DNA of 64,000 nucleotides from Hoplostethus atlanticus (GCA_034670405.1 JAXDDX010000227.1:186001-250000), one strand, 5' to 3'; counted from the stretch's first letter, positions 1 to 10,440 are shown. Notes: a model not told the origin generated them from the sequence alone. Numbers and translations: made by a program.

Positions 1-1184
1 GAATTGTGATATTGAATAACTTCATGAAATGACATTATGGCATCGGTGACCTTAGAGTTAATCTCATGCTACAAAAAGCTGTTTGAATTTATATTGCTAT
101 GAGCCACAATATATTTACTACTGACAAGGATGAGCAATTAGGTGTTGGTGAGACAAAACTACTACAAATACATAATACTAATACAATCTTGAAAATTCAA
201 ATAACAACAGCATTTTTTTAACAATCCAAATTATAGTAGTAATTTTGGAGAGTAATAGAGTAATTTTGGATTATTTGTTATGTCACATAATTTTAAATTC
301 TGTATATTAGGACTTTAATGACTTGATATTGTGATGATCAAGTCGTTTTTGATAAATAGGCCAAAGAACAAGAAATTAGATCTTTTCAGATACTGTACTT
401 TTCATTTCCACTGTCTGATTATGTGAATTTCCAAGCCTGTATGGGTATAGATGAAGTAGCGAACCCCTGTTGGTAATATCTCACCTATAGAACAAGTTTA
501 TTGTCCTTGCACTCTTGAATAATATTGTATCCATGGTTAGCCAAATCACTGACTTGACATATAGGTCATGAGCAATTAAAGTAGCCATTCATCAGTGCTA
601 ATTGCACTCAACTCCATGGGAAAGTTTGCCTCGTAAATTAGCACTTGGAATAACAAATGATCAAGTAAGTCATTATCAACATGAAGTAATGAGGCTAAAT
701 AATGAACAGGTACTAACTTTGTATTGATGGTTATGCTGCATCATTCTTTAATATAGGCTAACTGAGTAAATATGATGATTACTTGATAAATGATGGATTA
801 AACAGATTAAGAAATGCCATAATTCCATGAATTAATAATAAAATGACACGTGAAACATTTGGATAAGCAACGTTGTCTAGACAAAGAGAGACAGGCATTT
901 TCCGTTTGCATTTGCAGTTGACTGAGAGCTTTTTTCACACCTGAAATATGACCGGTCTGTAAGTGTGTGAGTAATTGTTTAGATCTACTTGTCTGACAAC
1001 TTGTCTGTCTCCCGTCTGAAAGGAAAGGTTCAACTCTGTGAATGCCGACTGTTGCTGTTCCAGACAGACGGTGGCATCAATATTAATTGATACCTGTGTC
1101 TTCTAACCAGGACAAAGGTGCATCGCAAATGTTGTTTTGCTGGAATCACATGTAATTTTCTCCCTATTTCACTGACTCTTCTAG
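1..1184. other. AT-rich non-coding DNA, probably intronic
   Basis: No exon or RNA gene that I can support lies here. The stretch is AT-rich, with short A/T runs. The mucin-like gene that follows opens with an exon whose acceptor is in phase 1 and which has no signal peptide or start codon of its own. The first exons of that gene must therefore lie further left, and this stretch is most simply read as one of its introns. Confidence 0.4.
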
Positions 1185-1673
1185 CTCAAACAACGACGCG
1201 CCCTACTGAATCCAGCCCGACAGATCCTTTCCACCAGACCACCCCGTACACCTCAATCCCTCCTACCTCTGCTACACCAACCTCTGTTCCACCCATTTCA
1301 CCAAGATCCACCTCAGTCACAGACACACAGTTAGTGACCTCAAAAGTCACGACGACTCCTACTGCCCATTTGAACACCTTGATCACACCCGCCTCGTTAA
1401 CTACATCCACGCAAAATACGTCAATCTCCCATTCCTCCAACGCAGCGACATCTGCCTCCACCTCACCTCCGCAACCCTCAGCTACATTTAATTCCCCTCC
1501 ATTTATCTCATCTACATCCACCCAAGACCATTCAAACACTTCTACTGCTCCCATTCCTCCCCAACTGATCCCTGACAGGCTATCCCTGAACGGCTTGGGC
1601 AGACAGCTACTAAATACCTCACAGCTCTCAGTTACTACTACCATTATCCCTACATTACCTGCTATACCACGGG
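1185..1673 (+). CDS. Ser/Thr/Pro-rich mucin-type exon
   Basis: A 489-bp exon between a pyrimidine-rich acceptor (cttctag) and a GTGAGT donor, open throughout in phase 1. It encodes about 163 residues dominated by Thr, Ser and Pro, typical of an O-glycosylated stalk. An antisense reading frame covers almost the same bases, but it has no splice or domain support and is a by-product of the biased composition. Confidence 0.7.
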
Positions 1674-1793
1674 GTGAGTCACTGGTCATCTGACTATTGT
1701 TTGTCAGATATCACTTTTTATTGTAAGATATCCTTTTTATGTGATTTTTGATATGCTGCATTTACAGTTATCAAACAGTACATACAACATTGA

Positions 1794-1830
<37 letters not shown>

Positions 1831-4800
1831 GTGTGCTCCAGGCTGCTCAGGTCCTCCTGTGCTATGCTGCCCTGGTCAGAACCTCAGCTGTAGACGAGGG
1901 TGTTTCTGTGACGACTTCTGTGTGCTCTTCAAGGACTGCTGTCCCGACCATGCGTCCACCTGCAGACAACGTCAAGGTGAAAATGGAAAATAGAAGATGC
2001 ACTGTCACTTTGTTTAAAGCATTCAATGTCAGTCAATGTAGGGTAGCAGCTCTGTTGTGCAAACCATCCCTTTGCTCTTTACTGCAGCTCCCACCACTAT
2101 ACAGCCAATACAGCCCATCACAACAAACAGCAATACTGCAGCTACACCAGCAGATGTCAGCACAGTATCAACTTCTACAGGTGTGTCATTCTAATTCTCC
2201 CTAAGTGTATGTTATACACTATTTTCTATCTTTTTCTGTAGCTGTTTCAAAGAACTACACATTTACTATTATCAAAATACATTGTTTCAAAAATGTGCTG
2301 CCAGACTTTCACTTTCAAATGTTTATAATGAATAATTCTTATTTCTCTGTCTCAGGACTTGAGCCAACAGTGACACTTCAAACATCATCATTGAGTAGTG
2401 CTGTGAATGACCCACTAACACCCACTGTTCCTTTTTCTGAAGATGATGCACCCACTACTCCTTTGTCTGACTTGGTAACACTTGCTAGCCCCATGTCCTG
2501 AAGCTAATGCTCAAACTAACATTATGACTGAAGCTACAACAGACACCAGTCCTGAGTCTAATTCAATAACCCAAACTAATACGATAATTACAACTAATTC
2601 TGATCAAGACACAGCAGCACCACAGTCTACCCTCCTCTACAGTGAGAGCAGCCCAAGCACAATCTCAGCAACTACAATGACTGACACTGTGATGACGGCA
2701 ATGACAACCACAACAGGTAAAAAGATTAGAAAATGTACCTAAAATTCACTCCTGAACTCTAAATATAATGGTGTTGCCAAAATATGTTGCCAAACTTTCA
2801 CTTTCAAATGTTTATAATGAATAATTCTTATTTCTCTGTCTCAGGACTTGAGCCAACAGTGACACTTCAAACATCATCACTGAGTAGTACTGTGAATGAC
2901 CCACTAACACCCAGTCCTTTTTCTGAAGATGATGCACCCACTACTCCTTTGTCTGATGCAATAACACTTGCTAGCCCCATGTCTCAAGCTAATGCTCAAA
3001 CTAACATTGTGACTGAAGTTACAACAGACACCAGTCCTGAGTCTAATTCAATAACCCAAACTAATACGATAATTACAACTAATTATAATCAAGACACAGC
3101 AGCACCACAGTCTACCCTCCTCTACAGTGAGAGCAGCCCAAGCACAATCTCAGCAACTACAATGACTGACACTGTGATGACGGCAATGACAACCACAACA
3201 GGTAAAAAAAAAAGATTAGAAAATGTACCTAAAATTCACTCCTGAACTCTGAATCTAAATGGTGTTGCCAAAATATGTTGCCAAACTTTCACTTTCAAAT
3301 GTTTATAATGAATAATACTTATTTATCTGTCTCAGGACTTGAGCCAACAGTGACACTTCAAACATCATCACTGAGTAGTACTGTGAATGACCCACTAACA
3401 CCCAGTCCTTTTTCTGAAGATGATGCACCCACTACTCCTTTGTCTGACGCAATAACACTTGCTAGCCCCATGTCCGAAGCTAATGCTCAAACTAACATTG
3501 TGACTGAAGCTACAACAAACACCAGTCCTGAGTCTAATTCAATAACCCACACTAATACAATAATTACAACTAATTCTGATCAAGACACAGCAGCACCACA
3601 GTCTACCCACCTCTACAGTGAGAGCAGCCCAAGCACAATCTCAGCAACTACAATGACTAACACTGTGATGACGGCAATGACAACCACAACAGGTAAAAAA
3701 AAAAGATTAGAAAATGTACCTAAAATTCACTCCTAAATTCTGAATCGAAATTGTAAGAGCTATTTGTTTGTTTTGAATATTTGATTTGTTTAAATCTATG
3801 TTTATTTTCTGTGTTAACACTGGGGGCAGTAGAGAGTCCCCAATAGGTATTTAGTAGGACAGGTGTGTGGGGTGGGCATGCAGCCAGGAAAGGCATATGT
3901 TTTTTTACCAGAGCGAGAGAGAGACAGAGATTTGTTTGTTTGCTCTTGGAACCCGGAAATAAATCAAATTGCATACTTAAGACTTGGACTGGACAGTGGA
4001 TCTCTTTTCTTGCCTGAGTTATCAACTGTTTGACTGGCGCATCAGTGGGTTTTTTTTTTAACTTTATTTGACAACATAAACTAAGGGGAATCAATGGACA
4101 AATAGCCACTACACTAAATGGTGTTGCCAAAATATGTTGCCAAATTTTCACTTTCAAATGTTTATAATGAATACTTCTACTCTTATTTCTCTGTCTCAGG
4201 ACTTGAGCCAACAGTGACACTTCAAACATCATCACTGAGTAGTGCTGTGAATGACCCACTAACACCCGCCAGTCCTTTTTCTGAAGATGATGCACCCACT
4301 ACTCCTTTGTCTGACTTAGTAACACTTGCTAGCCCCATGTCTGAAGCTAATGCTCAAACTAACATTGTGACTGAAGCTACAACAGACACCAGTCCTGAGT
4401 CTAATTCAATAACCCAAACTAATAGGATAATTACAACTAATTCTGATCACACAACTGGAGACACAGCAGCACCACAGTCTACCCACCTCTACAGTGAGAG
4501 CACCCCAAGCACAATCTCAGCAACTACAATGACTGACACTGTGATGACGGCAATGACAACCACAACAGGTAAAAAAAAAAAGATTGGAAAATGTACCTAA
4601 AATTCACTCCTGAACTCTAGATCTAAATGGTGTTGCCAAAATATGTTGCCAAACTTTCACTTTCAAATGTTTATAATGAATAATTCTTATTTCTCTGTCT
4701 CAGGACTTGAGCCAACAGTGACACTTCAAACATCATCACCGAGTAGTGCTGTGAATGACCCACTAACACCCACTGTTCCTTTTTCTGAGGATGATGCACC

Positions 4801-5838
4801 CACTATTCCTTTGTCTGATGCAATAACACTTGCTAGCCCCATGTCTGAAGCTAATGCTCAAACTAACATTGTGACTGAAGCTACAACAAACACCAGTCCT
4901 GAGTCTAATTCAATAACCCACACTAATACAATAATTACAACTAATTCTGATCAAGACACAGCAGCACCACAGTCTACCCACCTCTACAGTGAGAGCACCC
5001 CAAGCACAATCTCAGCAACTACAATGACTGACACTGTGATGACGGCAATGACAACCACAACAGGTAAAAAAAGATTAGAAAATGTACCTAAAATTCACTC
5101 CTGAACTCTGAATCTAAATGACTGTTCAGACTCTGACTGGTAAAGTCACAGAACATGTCCTCATCACAGCTGGGACCACACTGACTGAAGCCCAAGCAAC
5201 ACAAGATAGTAGTACTGCTGCATCTTTACCAGCAGATGACAGCAGATCCACAGGTTCTGGGAAAACCACAGCTTTCAAGATCAACATGGGTTCACAAGAA
5301 GGTACAGTGCAGACTCAACACCAACGTCTGTCTGCTTCAATGATGTACATAAAACCAGTTTTGCCAGGTAAAAACATCTTTTATTCTTTTCAGGTGTCCA
5401 AACAGTGATTGTCCAATTAAAAGTGTCCGTATTATCTCATAAAAGGGAAAATGAAGAGGTGATTTTAGAGGCTTTGCATAGTGTAAGTACCATATGTATT
5501 GTGAAAATACACTCTGCATAGATGGATTATAATCCGTAAAGCCACAGGGTAACTTTAAACAGTGCTCATGTCACATAAAGTCATAATGTCACAAACAACA
5601 TGATGCAATATGCACACATATTTTTATGCCTATTCAGTGAGTGATTTTTCTTTCTGCTGTCCTAGTTTATATCCCAGGCCCAAGCTCTCCTCCAGCAACA
5701 GCACTGTGGTGCCTGCACCCTGAGGATCAGACGCATCACCCCCTTATGAGACATGTTGGCCTATATAGGCCAATGAATATATACCAAGTGTGTTTAGAAA
5801 ATATTCCAGAAAGAGGCAGCTCAGCAGTTATTATATGA
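1185..5838 (+). CDS. Mucin-like protein with a somatomedin-B domain (3' part of gene)
   Basis: I do not recognise an orthologue. Predicted exons are 1185-1673, 1842-1976, 2088-2180, 2356-2716, 2845-3201, 3336-3692, 4200-4568, 4704-5063, 5170-5301 (or to 5367) and 5666-5838. All internal exons begin after an AG acceptor in phase 1 and end one base into a codon before GT, so any of them can be skipped or duplicated without losing frame. The product is a Ser/Thr/Pro-rich stalk, then a Cys-rich somatomedin-B module (about 44 residues), then more Thr/Ser-rich sequence. This layout recalls proteoglycan-4-like and other extracellular mucins, so a secreted or surface glycoprotein is inferred. The start, signal peptide and any anchor are not in the window. 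The 3' end is uncertain. Repeat exon 1 is frameshifted, so the full-length transcript must skip it, or the base is an assembly error. Confidence 0.7.
1842..1976 (+). CDS. Somatomedin-B domain exon
   Basis: A 135-bp exon (2 + 44 codons + 1, phase 1-1) directly after a (TG)n tract that forms part of its polypyrimidine-poor acceptor. The encoded module has ten cysteines. They include two CC pairs and the diagnostic C-x-C-D-x-x-C spacing followed by DCCPDH, the somatomedin-B signature. The first CC pair is an addition to the eight-cysteine core and is known from several SMB subfamilies. SMB modules bind partners such as PAI-1 and integrin-associated proteins in vitronectin; no partner can be inferred here. 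Confidence 0.85.
2088..2180 (+). CDS. Short Thr-rich linker exon
   Basis: A 93-bp exon (31 codons, phase 1-1) after the acceptor ttactgcag and before GTGTGT. It encodes a Thr/Pro/Ala-rich linker between the somatomedin-B exon and the repeat exons. Confidence 0.6.
2356..2716 (+). pseudogene. Repeat exon 1, frameshifted
   Basis: This copy is 361 bp, while the four sisters are all multiples of three. Near 2494 it reads ATGTCCTGAAGC where the sisters read ATGTCTGAAGC or ATGTCCGAAGC. The extra base creates an in-frame TGA at 2499-2501. Splice sites are intact. Because the exon is phase 1-1 it can be skipped harmlessly. A sequencing or assembly error is the alternative explanation. Confidence 0.75.
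2845..3201 (+). CDS. Repeat exon 2 of mucin-like gene
   Basis: 357 bp, phase 1-1, acceptor tctcag and donor GTAAAA. It encodes 119 residues rich in Thr, Ser and Asn that begin GLEPTVTLQTSS. The frame is intact. Confidence 0.75.
3336..3692 (+). CDS. Repeat exon 3 of mucin-like gene
   Basis: 357 bp, phase 1-1, same acceptor and donor as its sisters, frame intact. It differs from repeat 2 by scattered substitutions only. Confidence 0.75.
3752..4113. mobile_element. 362-bp inserted element, probable solo LTR
   Basis: The sequence interrupts the repeat-unit intron exactly. The left flank ends cgaaat, the right flank begins ctaaat, and the uninterrupted units have a single ctaaat. That gives a 5-6 bp target-site duplication with one substitution. 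The ends are TG...CA with imperfect inverted termini: TGTAAGAGCTATTTGT against TGTAGTGGCTATTTGT read from the other end. An AATAAA hexamer lies near 3958. Size, TG/CA ends, 5-6 bp duplication and the internal polyadenylation signal fit a solo LTR. The inverted ends leave a non-autonomous DNA element possible. No coding capacity. Confidence 0.7.
4200..4568 (+). CDS. Repeat exon 4 of mucin-like gene
   Basis: 369 bp (123 codons), phase 1-1, frame intact. It carries small in-frame insertions relative to repeats 2 and 3, including an extra Ala near residue 23 and a four-residue insertion around DHTTG. Confidence 0.75.
4704..5063 (+). CDS. Repeat exon 5 of mucin-like gene
   Basis: 360 bp (120 codons), phase 1-1, frame intact. 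It shares the PTVPFSED variant with the broken repeat 1, which suggests exchange between array members or a common ancestor of the outer copies. Confidence 0.75.
5170..5367 (+). CDS. Thr-rich exon after the repeat array
   Basis: An acceptor (cctcatcacag) at 5169 gives the same phase-1 entry as the other exons. Two donors fit phase 1: GTACAG after 5301 (132-bp exon) and GTAAAA after 5367 (198-bp exon). The encoded sequence is again Thr/Ser-rich. The choice of donor cannot be made from sequence alone. Confidence 0.5.
5666..5838 (+). CDS. Candidate last exon of mucin-like gene
   Basis: A pyrimidine-rich acceptor (tttctgctgtcctag) ends at 5665 and the phase-1 frame continues for about 57 residues to a stop at 5836-5838. 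The first half is Pro/Ser-rich like the preceding exons; the second half has no recognisable feature. No membrane segment or GPI signal is visible. This could be the true C-terminus or a chance frame. Confidence 0.35.
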
Positions 5839-6750
5839 GAATTGTTTGTTCAATCGAAATAAATTAAATGTTTGTTGCGCATATATTGCGCACATGACTC
5901 CTATTCCAATCCTAAAACAATGTATAATCTCAATTATGTTGAGATTCAGAGCACAGTGGTGTTGTTGCTACCTTACACATGTGGTGACCCCAGAACTTCA
6001 AGGGAAGAGGACGCGGCAAAAATTTAATTATGAGGGAAGAAGAGGAAACAGACTCGATTGCCCCAGGGACCGGCAGGACCTCGAGCGGATAGTTCAAATT
6101 AGAAAAGTATCGTCGGTCCCGACCCACCTTTGACCCCGGAGATTTAATTGTTGTGAGGCTTTTTAAACTCGTGCAAAACTTGAATTATTTTTACTTTAAA
6201 TCGTCTTCACCTTCGGACTAACGGGCGTATTTCAATTGAAGATAGTGAGATTTTTATTTGGGCCTCTGTGTTTGCAGTGGTCTGTCCTGCATAATTCGGG
6301 AAGAAGCTCGTACCTGTTGTTGCTACTCTGAAGCGTTGCCCCCCTCCAGCTATAGGTAATGTCAGTAATGCGTGGTGCAAATCAGAAGCGTGTGTTCTCT
6401 TTAAACCCATCTCCACAATCCCGCTGCGCAATCGGAGTTAATTCTACAGACTGAGTCTTCTACAGAGTCTTGGGTTCACGTTTCGCCACAGTTTTGTAAA
6501 CTCAGATCATATGGGGTCATCAAGAGGTTGAATTAAACCAGCCCTGTAGCTGTGCGTTGAGTCTCAAAAGATCAGTTACAATGTAATGGCAAAGGAATGT
6601 CGGTCAGTCCGCTGCTCTGACCGAATGGCTATTGCATGGAGCTTCACTCTAATTATAACCAATTTGGGAATGACGTGTCATTTTGAAATGCATTTTTTTC
6701 AAAAGCATTTTTTTTGTAATATGTACTGTAATATACAATTTGTACACATT
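5839..6750. other. Intergenic stretch, possible old retroelement remnant
   Basis: No coding region that I can support. Around 5982 the sequence TGGTGACCCCAGAAC resembles a tRNA primer-binding site following a CA-ended LTR, and an AATAAA lies near 5858. No gag or pol reading frame is present, so this is only a hint of a decayed LTR element. Confidence 0.2.
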
Positions 6751-6753
6751 TCT

Positions 6754-6759
6754 TTTATT
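6754..6759 (-). terminator. Candidate polyadenylation signal for the KCNE-type gene
   Basis: TTTATT on the + strand is AATAAA on the - strand, about 610 bases downstream of the KCNE-type stop codon. Plausible as its 3' end, but unproven. Confidence 0.3.
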
Positions 6760-7369
6760 GTAATTAAAGCATGTTGGTTGGTGGAGTGTATGATCAATGT
6801 TGTCCATTTTGGAGTTTTTTAAAAAGCTGCAAATGATATGTGCAAACTTCTTTGTTGATAGAAGATCTGATCAAATAATTTAGAACCCTAATCTAATCAA
6901 TCGAGTATGCTCAGTTAAGTTAAAACTGAATTTACAGAATGGAGAATGCAATGTGTAGATCACTACACACACACACAACGTCCACGCTGTCCACACCATC
7001 AGTCTGTTGAGGTATCCTTGAGGTTCCCTGTGGTGTGCGCGATGTCGAAGGCCCCAGTGTTATTGATCCTGATTGGGCCTCACAGGAGGAGATTCCGGCC
7101 TGCCATTGACCCACACTTCTCCATGTTTCCACCCTTCTCTCAGATCATCAGAGGCAGCCGTCTCCTCCTGCCTGCCTGCTTGCGTGAGGTTTCTGATTGT
7201 CAGATGGAAGGGGAAAAGGGGGGTGGGGGGAGAACTTTAATACAGGTTTTGCAAAATCACTAGCAGGTCTAGCCTGAGTAGTCCGCATTGACGTTTTCCT
7301 GGCTTGGTGACTGTCAAAACATCCCCCAGTACTCATACCCTCCCTCCCTCTCTTTAGCCAGCCTGTGGC

Positions 7370-7744
7370 TCACAGGCTGCTCTCCTCTTCAAAGTCAGAC
7401 TTGTCTGCTATGGGGCCTGCATTGAATTTCTGTGTTGATGGCGGCCCCGTACTTATGAACTCCTCGTAGGGGTCCTTTTTTGCCTTGTCGTTGCGAATGA
7501 AGCTCTTGAAAAGTGTCACGGCGAGGAAGAAGTAGAAGAACATGACAAACAGGATGTAGAAGTAGGCATTGTCATAGGTATTCCTGGGGCTGGCGGTGGT
7601 GGACACTGGACTGGTGATGGACGAAGGGCTCACTGTGGTGCTGGATGCAGTGCTGTTGTTTTGGTTGGTATCCATGTCTTCCAGAATCATCTTCTGGCAG
7701 CTGGAAAGTAGGGCAAGCAGGAGGGTCCGGTTCATGCGTTTCAT
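7370..7744 (-). CDS. KCNE-type voltage-gated potassium channel beta subunit
   Basis: A single-exon frame of 124 codons from the ATG at 7744 (a second Met lies three codons later). The frame is open upstream of this ATG, but that part is hydrophobic low-complexity sequence, and KCNE proteins are normally 100-220 residues, so the inner start is chosen. The N-terminus is Ser/Thr-rich with N-glycosylation sequons at residues 5 and 29-30. One membrane segment spans about residues 61-83 and begins YFYILFVMFFY, close to the KCNE pattern. The juxtamembrane tail ends DPYEEFI, matching the family's DPYxxYI. The usual RSKK after the membrane segment is replaced by RNDKAKK. Such subunits sit beside Kv alpha subunits and tune gating. 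The gene lies 2.7 kb beyond the 3' coding end of pax3 in the same orientation. In human the PAX3/ACSL3 neighbourhood contains KCNE4, but this tail is much shorter than KCNE4, so the subtype is left open. Confidence 0.75.
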   Translation of the reverse strand: MKRMNRTLLLALLSSCQKMILEDMDTNQNNSTASSTTVSPSSITSPVSTTASPRNTYDNAYFYILFVMFFYFFLAVTLFKSFIRNDKAKKDPYEEFISTGPPSTQKFNAGPIADKSDFEEESSL

Positions 7745-8651
7745 ATCGAAATAGATTGTGGAAGAGCGACTGAAGAAGAATATTGACAGAAATATCAAAT
7801 AAAACAAACAGAACGACAAAAAATAGAAAAAGGACAAAGACTTTTGAGGAAGGAGGACAGATGGAGAGAGTGAGAGGCAGCGAGTGGCACTGCACTGCTT
7901 TTGGAAAGGCACGTTACTCAGAGTCACCCAGCCGCTCTTCAAGAGACTTGATAAAACAGCATTTCAGAGATAACCCTCACTCCCCTATTGGAGGGAGCCA
8001 ACATGATATCATAGAAAGCATTCCATTACACAACCATGGTCTTCGTTTGGGAATGATTTGTACCATGGAAATGTAAGCCATTTTGTGAATGCGACGCGTT
8101 CTATCGCATGCACACAAATGTATTTTGGTCAGTTATACAGTCCAGGATTATTATTCTCCCAGGAAACTATTTACTAAAACAATGCTCCCCTCTAACCCCC
8201 CCCCCCCCCCTGTTTTCTTCTCTTCAAACTATTTTTCCACCCCTCCTCCCTCATGCTCCTGCCTTCACTTTCAATTTGGGGGCTAGGAGGCTGCAGAGAC
8301 GCTTGGATTGTTGTCAGCTCCGGTCAAGTAGTCTACTCATTTCAAAGAGTATTGGGGTCAGAGGTTAAGTTGTCTCCAGTGTGTTGCTGCTTGACTGACA
8401 CTCCATTCCAAAGCAACCCCTTTGGCTTATTCACTCATTGTGTCTTACAAGTTGAGCACTTGTAAAAAAAAAAAACATTTAAAAAAAAAAGAGTTTGCAG
8501 AGTGCTAAGAAAATAGTGAACTGTGATCTTGCAAAACAAACATAAACACATACAATCACTAACACACAAATATACACACATACACAGACTCATATGAAAC
8601 ACAAATACACTTATACAGTATGTTCTCTTACAGACATGCATGCTCACGCTA

Positions 8652-8652
8652 T

Positions 8653-8679
<27 letters not shown>
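8652..8679. repeat. (AC)n microsatellite
   Basis: About 14 uninterrupted AC units. Confidence 0.9.
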
Positions 8680-8683
<4 letters not shown>

Positions 8684-9135
8684 AGGTGAATGACATGGCC
8701 AGCTGCAGGTACCTGATCCCTCCATCTTCCCAGAGAGGAGAAGAAATGGAGAAGAAGTGATAAAAACTGACCGGTGATATCTATAACTTGTGAAGAGTGA
8801 GCCAACTGCGTGAACAGTGTTTTTCTTTCTGCTGGGCAATGGGAGCCAAAGGCCTCTGAACCCTGTAGAGCCATGGCATTGACTGATGTCCCAGTGTGTC
8901 TGTGGGCTGCTGTGCTTATATAATTTACAGAGGCTCTGCTTTAGTCATTAAGGGGTGTGAAGGAGCCCCTAGGGAGCAGGAATTTGTCCAAAAAGAGTGT
9001 TTATGAAAGGGGATATATTTATGATTTAGTGCGTATGCTCTTTAAGTGTGTATGAGGCACACAGGCGTTGTCACTATCGTGCTCATCTGGATTCAGATCA
9101 CAGTCAAAAAACAGCTGACACGTGTGGAATGGGAT

Positions 9136-9179
9136 GAAAGAAAGAAAGAAAGAAAGAAAGTAAGAAAGAAAGAAAGAAA
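9136..9179. repeat. (GAAA)n microsatellite
   Basis: About ten GAAA units with one interruption (GTAA). Confidence 0.9.
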
Positions 9180-9304
9180 CTAAAGATTCCCCAATCGCGT
9201 AGACACACAGTAACTGGTAACTGATACCCATTCCTTCACCCAATAAGTCACAACCCTTTTGATCTTCAACGTTTTAAAAGTCAAACTTCAACTTCTGCAT
9301 TTTT

Positions 9305-10440
9305 ATATTGTTTATTATAAATAGTAAATAGTGCTGTATTTTACACAAAACGTATTACAACAAAAAAAAATCATTTTATGCAGGTGTAAATGAAGACGAT
9401 GCAAAATAGGCAGGTATTGAATAATCAACATTGTGTAAGACTATTGAAGCACCTCAGAGTGCTTATACAAGGTATACAGAAGGGACACTTGAATAACACT
9501 AAATAAATAAGAAATGGAACTAATGTTTGCAAGTTCCTCATGAAGTCTAATTTATCACATGCAACAGAACCTTTACTGTCAAACTGAACAATGCATTCAC
9601 TGAAAGAAATGTTTTTGGCTTATGACATTACAATTAGTTGTTTTTTTTTGTCATTGCTTGATGGATTCCCCTGATTGTAAGTGATCAATGCACACAACCC
9701 AAAATGAACAACATTAAAAAGAGAGAACATACTTTTGAGGATGTAATCAGGGATATTGATCTGTGTCAATTTACATCACGAGGTATGAATGTATTGCACT
9801 TTCTTTGGGTTGCAGTGGTTTCACTATAACTGCACTAAGTCTCAATTCATGCCTTCCTGCTGGGTTTCCTCAGTATAATCACATCCTCATCTTCAACTTC
9901 CTATACAAGAGTCAAATCAATGTACAGTAAATGTCATTTCCATAAGACATTGTGATGTAGAGTTCCTTAAAAGAGCATTGTGGCTGAGCACAACACTTGT
10001 GGGTCCCTTGATAACCATCAGTCGTAAGAACTCCCCCCTCCCTTATCAAGCTGGTCACCAGAAGCACAGGGGGGAGAACTTCTTACAAAGTCCGCTCCAA
10101 CTCACATCTCTGCCACTTATTACAAAATCAAATACAGAATCTTGAATTTATTTACTCCCCACCCCCTTCTTTTCCTCTACAAGCATGGACAATGAGGCGT
10201 GCTCGGTCCTCGGAGGATGATATGATGCATGAGCAAAGCGAGTGCCAGGTAACTGGAGAGGCTGCGCCTTTGGTCCTAATTATTCCAGTCCACCCCCTCC
10301 ATCACGTCACCACGCGTCCACCTCAACTCCTTTCACATCCTTAAGCGGGACACCTCACCCTCCCAACCCCCCCCTCGCTGTCCACAGGCCTGGGGAGGTT
10401 GGCAAAGGCTGTAAGTGGGAGGGTACTCTGGAGATGAATG
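9305..10440 (-). other. pax3: Probable 3' UTR of pax3
   Basis: Follows the proposed pax3 stop codon at 10441-10443. On the - strand AATAAA signals occur at 10148-10153 and 9310-9315, the latter in a very AT-rich stretch typical of a 3' end. No open frame or repeat dominates the region. The extent is inferred only from these signals. Confidence 0.4.

Larger units (their letters stand above)
2281..5104 (+). repeat. Tandem array of five exon-intron units (~490 bp each)
   Basis: Five direct copies start their exons at 2356, 2845, 3336, 4200 and 4704. Spacing is 489 and 491 bp, then 864 bp (about 490 plus an insertion), then 504 bp. Exons are 361, 357, 357, 369 and 360 bp. The flanking intron sequence is copied as well as the exon: the motif TTTCACTTTCAAATG precedes each exon and GTAAAAA follows each. 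Copies differ at few positions and by small in-frame indels, so the array is young or homogenised. Confidence 0.95.
7745..9300. other. Intergenic: kcne upstream region and low-complexity repeats
   Basis: No further gene seen. It contains a C10 run near 8198, A-rich runs at 8463-8490, an (AC)n tract at 8652-8679 and a (GAAA)n tract at 9136-9179. A non-coding 5' exon of the KCNE-type gene could lie here, but none can be pinned down. Confidence 0.4.

Noticed and set aside
1186-1689. Long antisense frame opposite the Ser/Thr-rich exon
   Set aside because: It mirrors the biased codons of the + strand exon, has no splice sites matching its frame and no domain; the + strand exon has consistent phase with its neighbours.
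3720-4295. 191-codon frame on the - strand across the inserted element
   Set aside because: It runs through the inserted element and through intron and antisense exon sequence of a repeat unit; no domain, no homologue recognised, and it crosses the insertion boundary.
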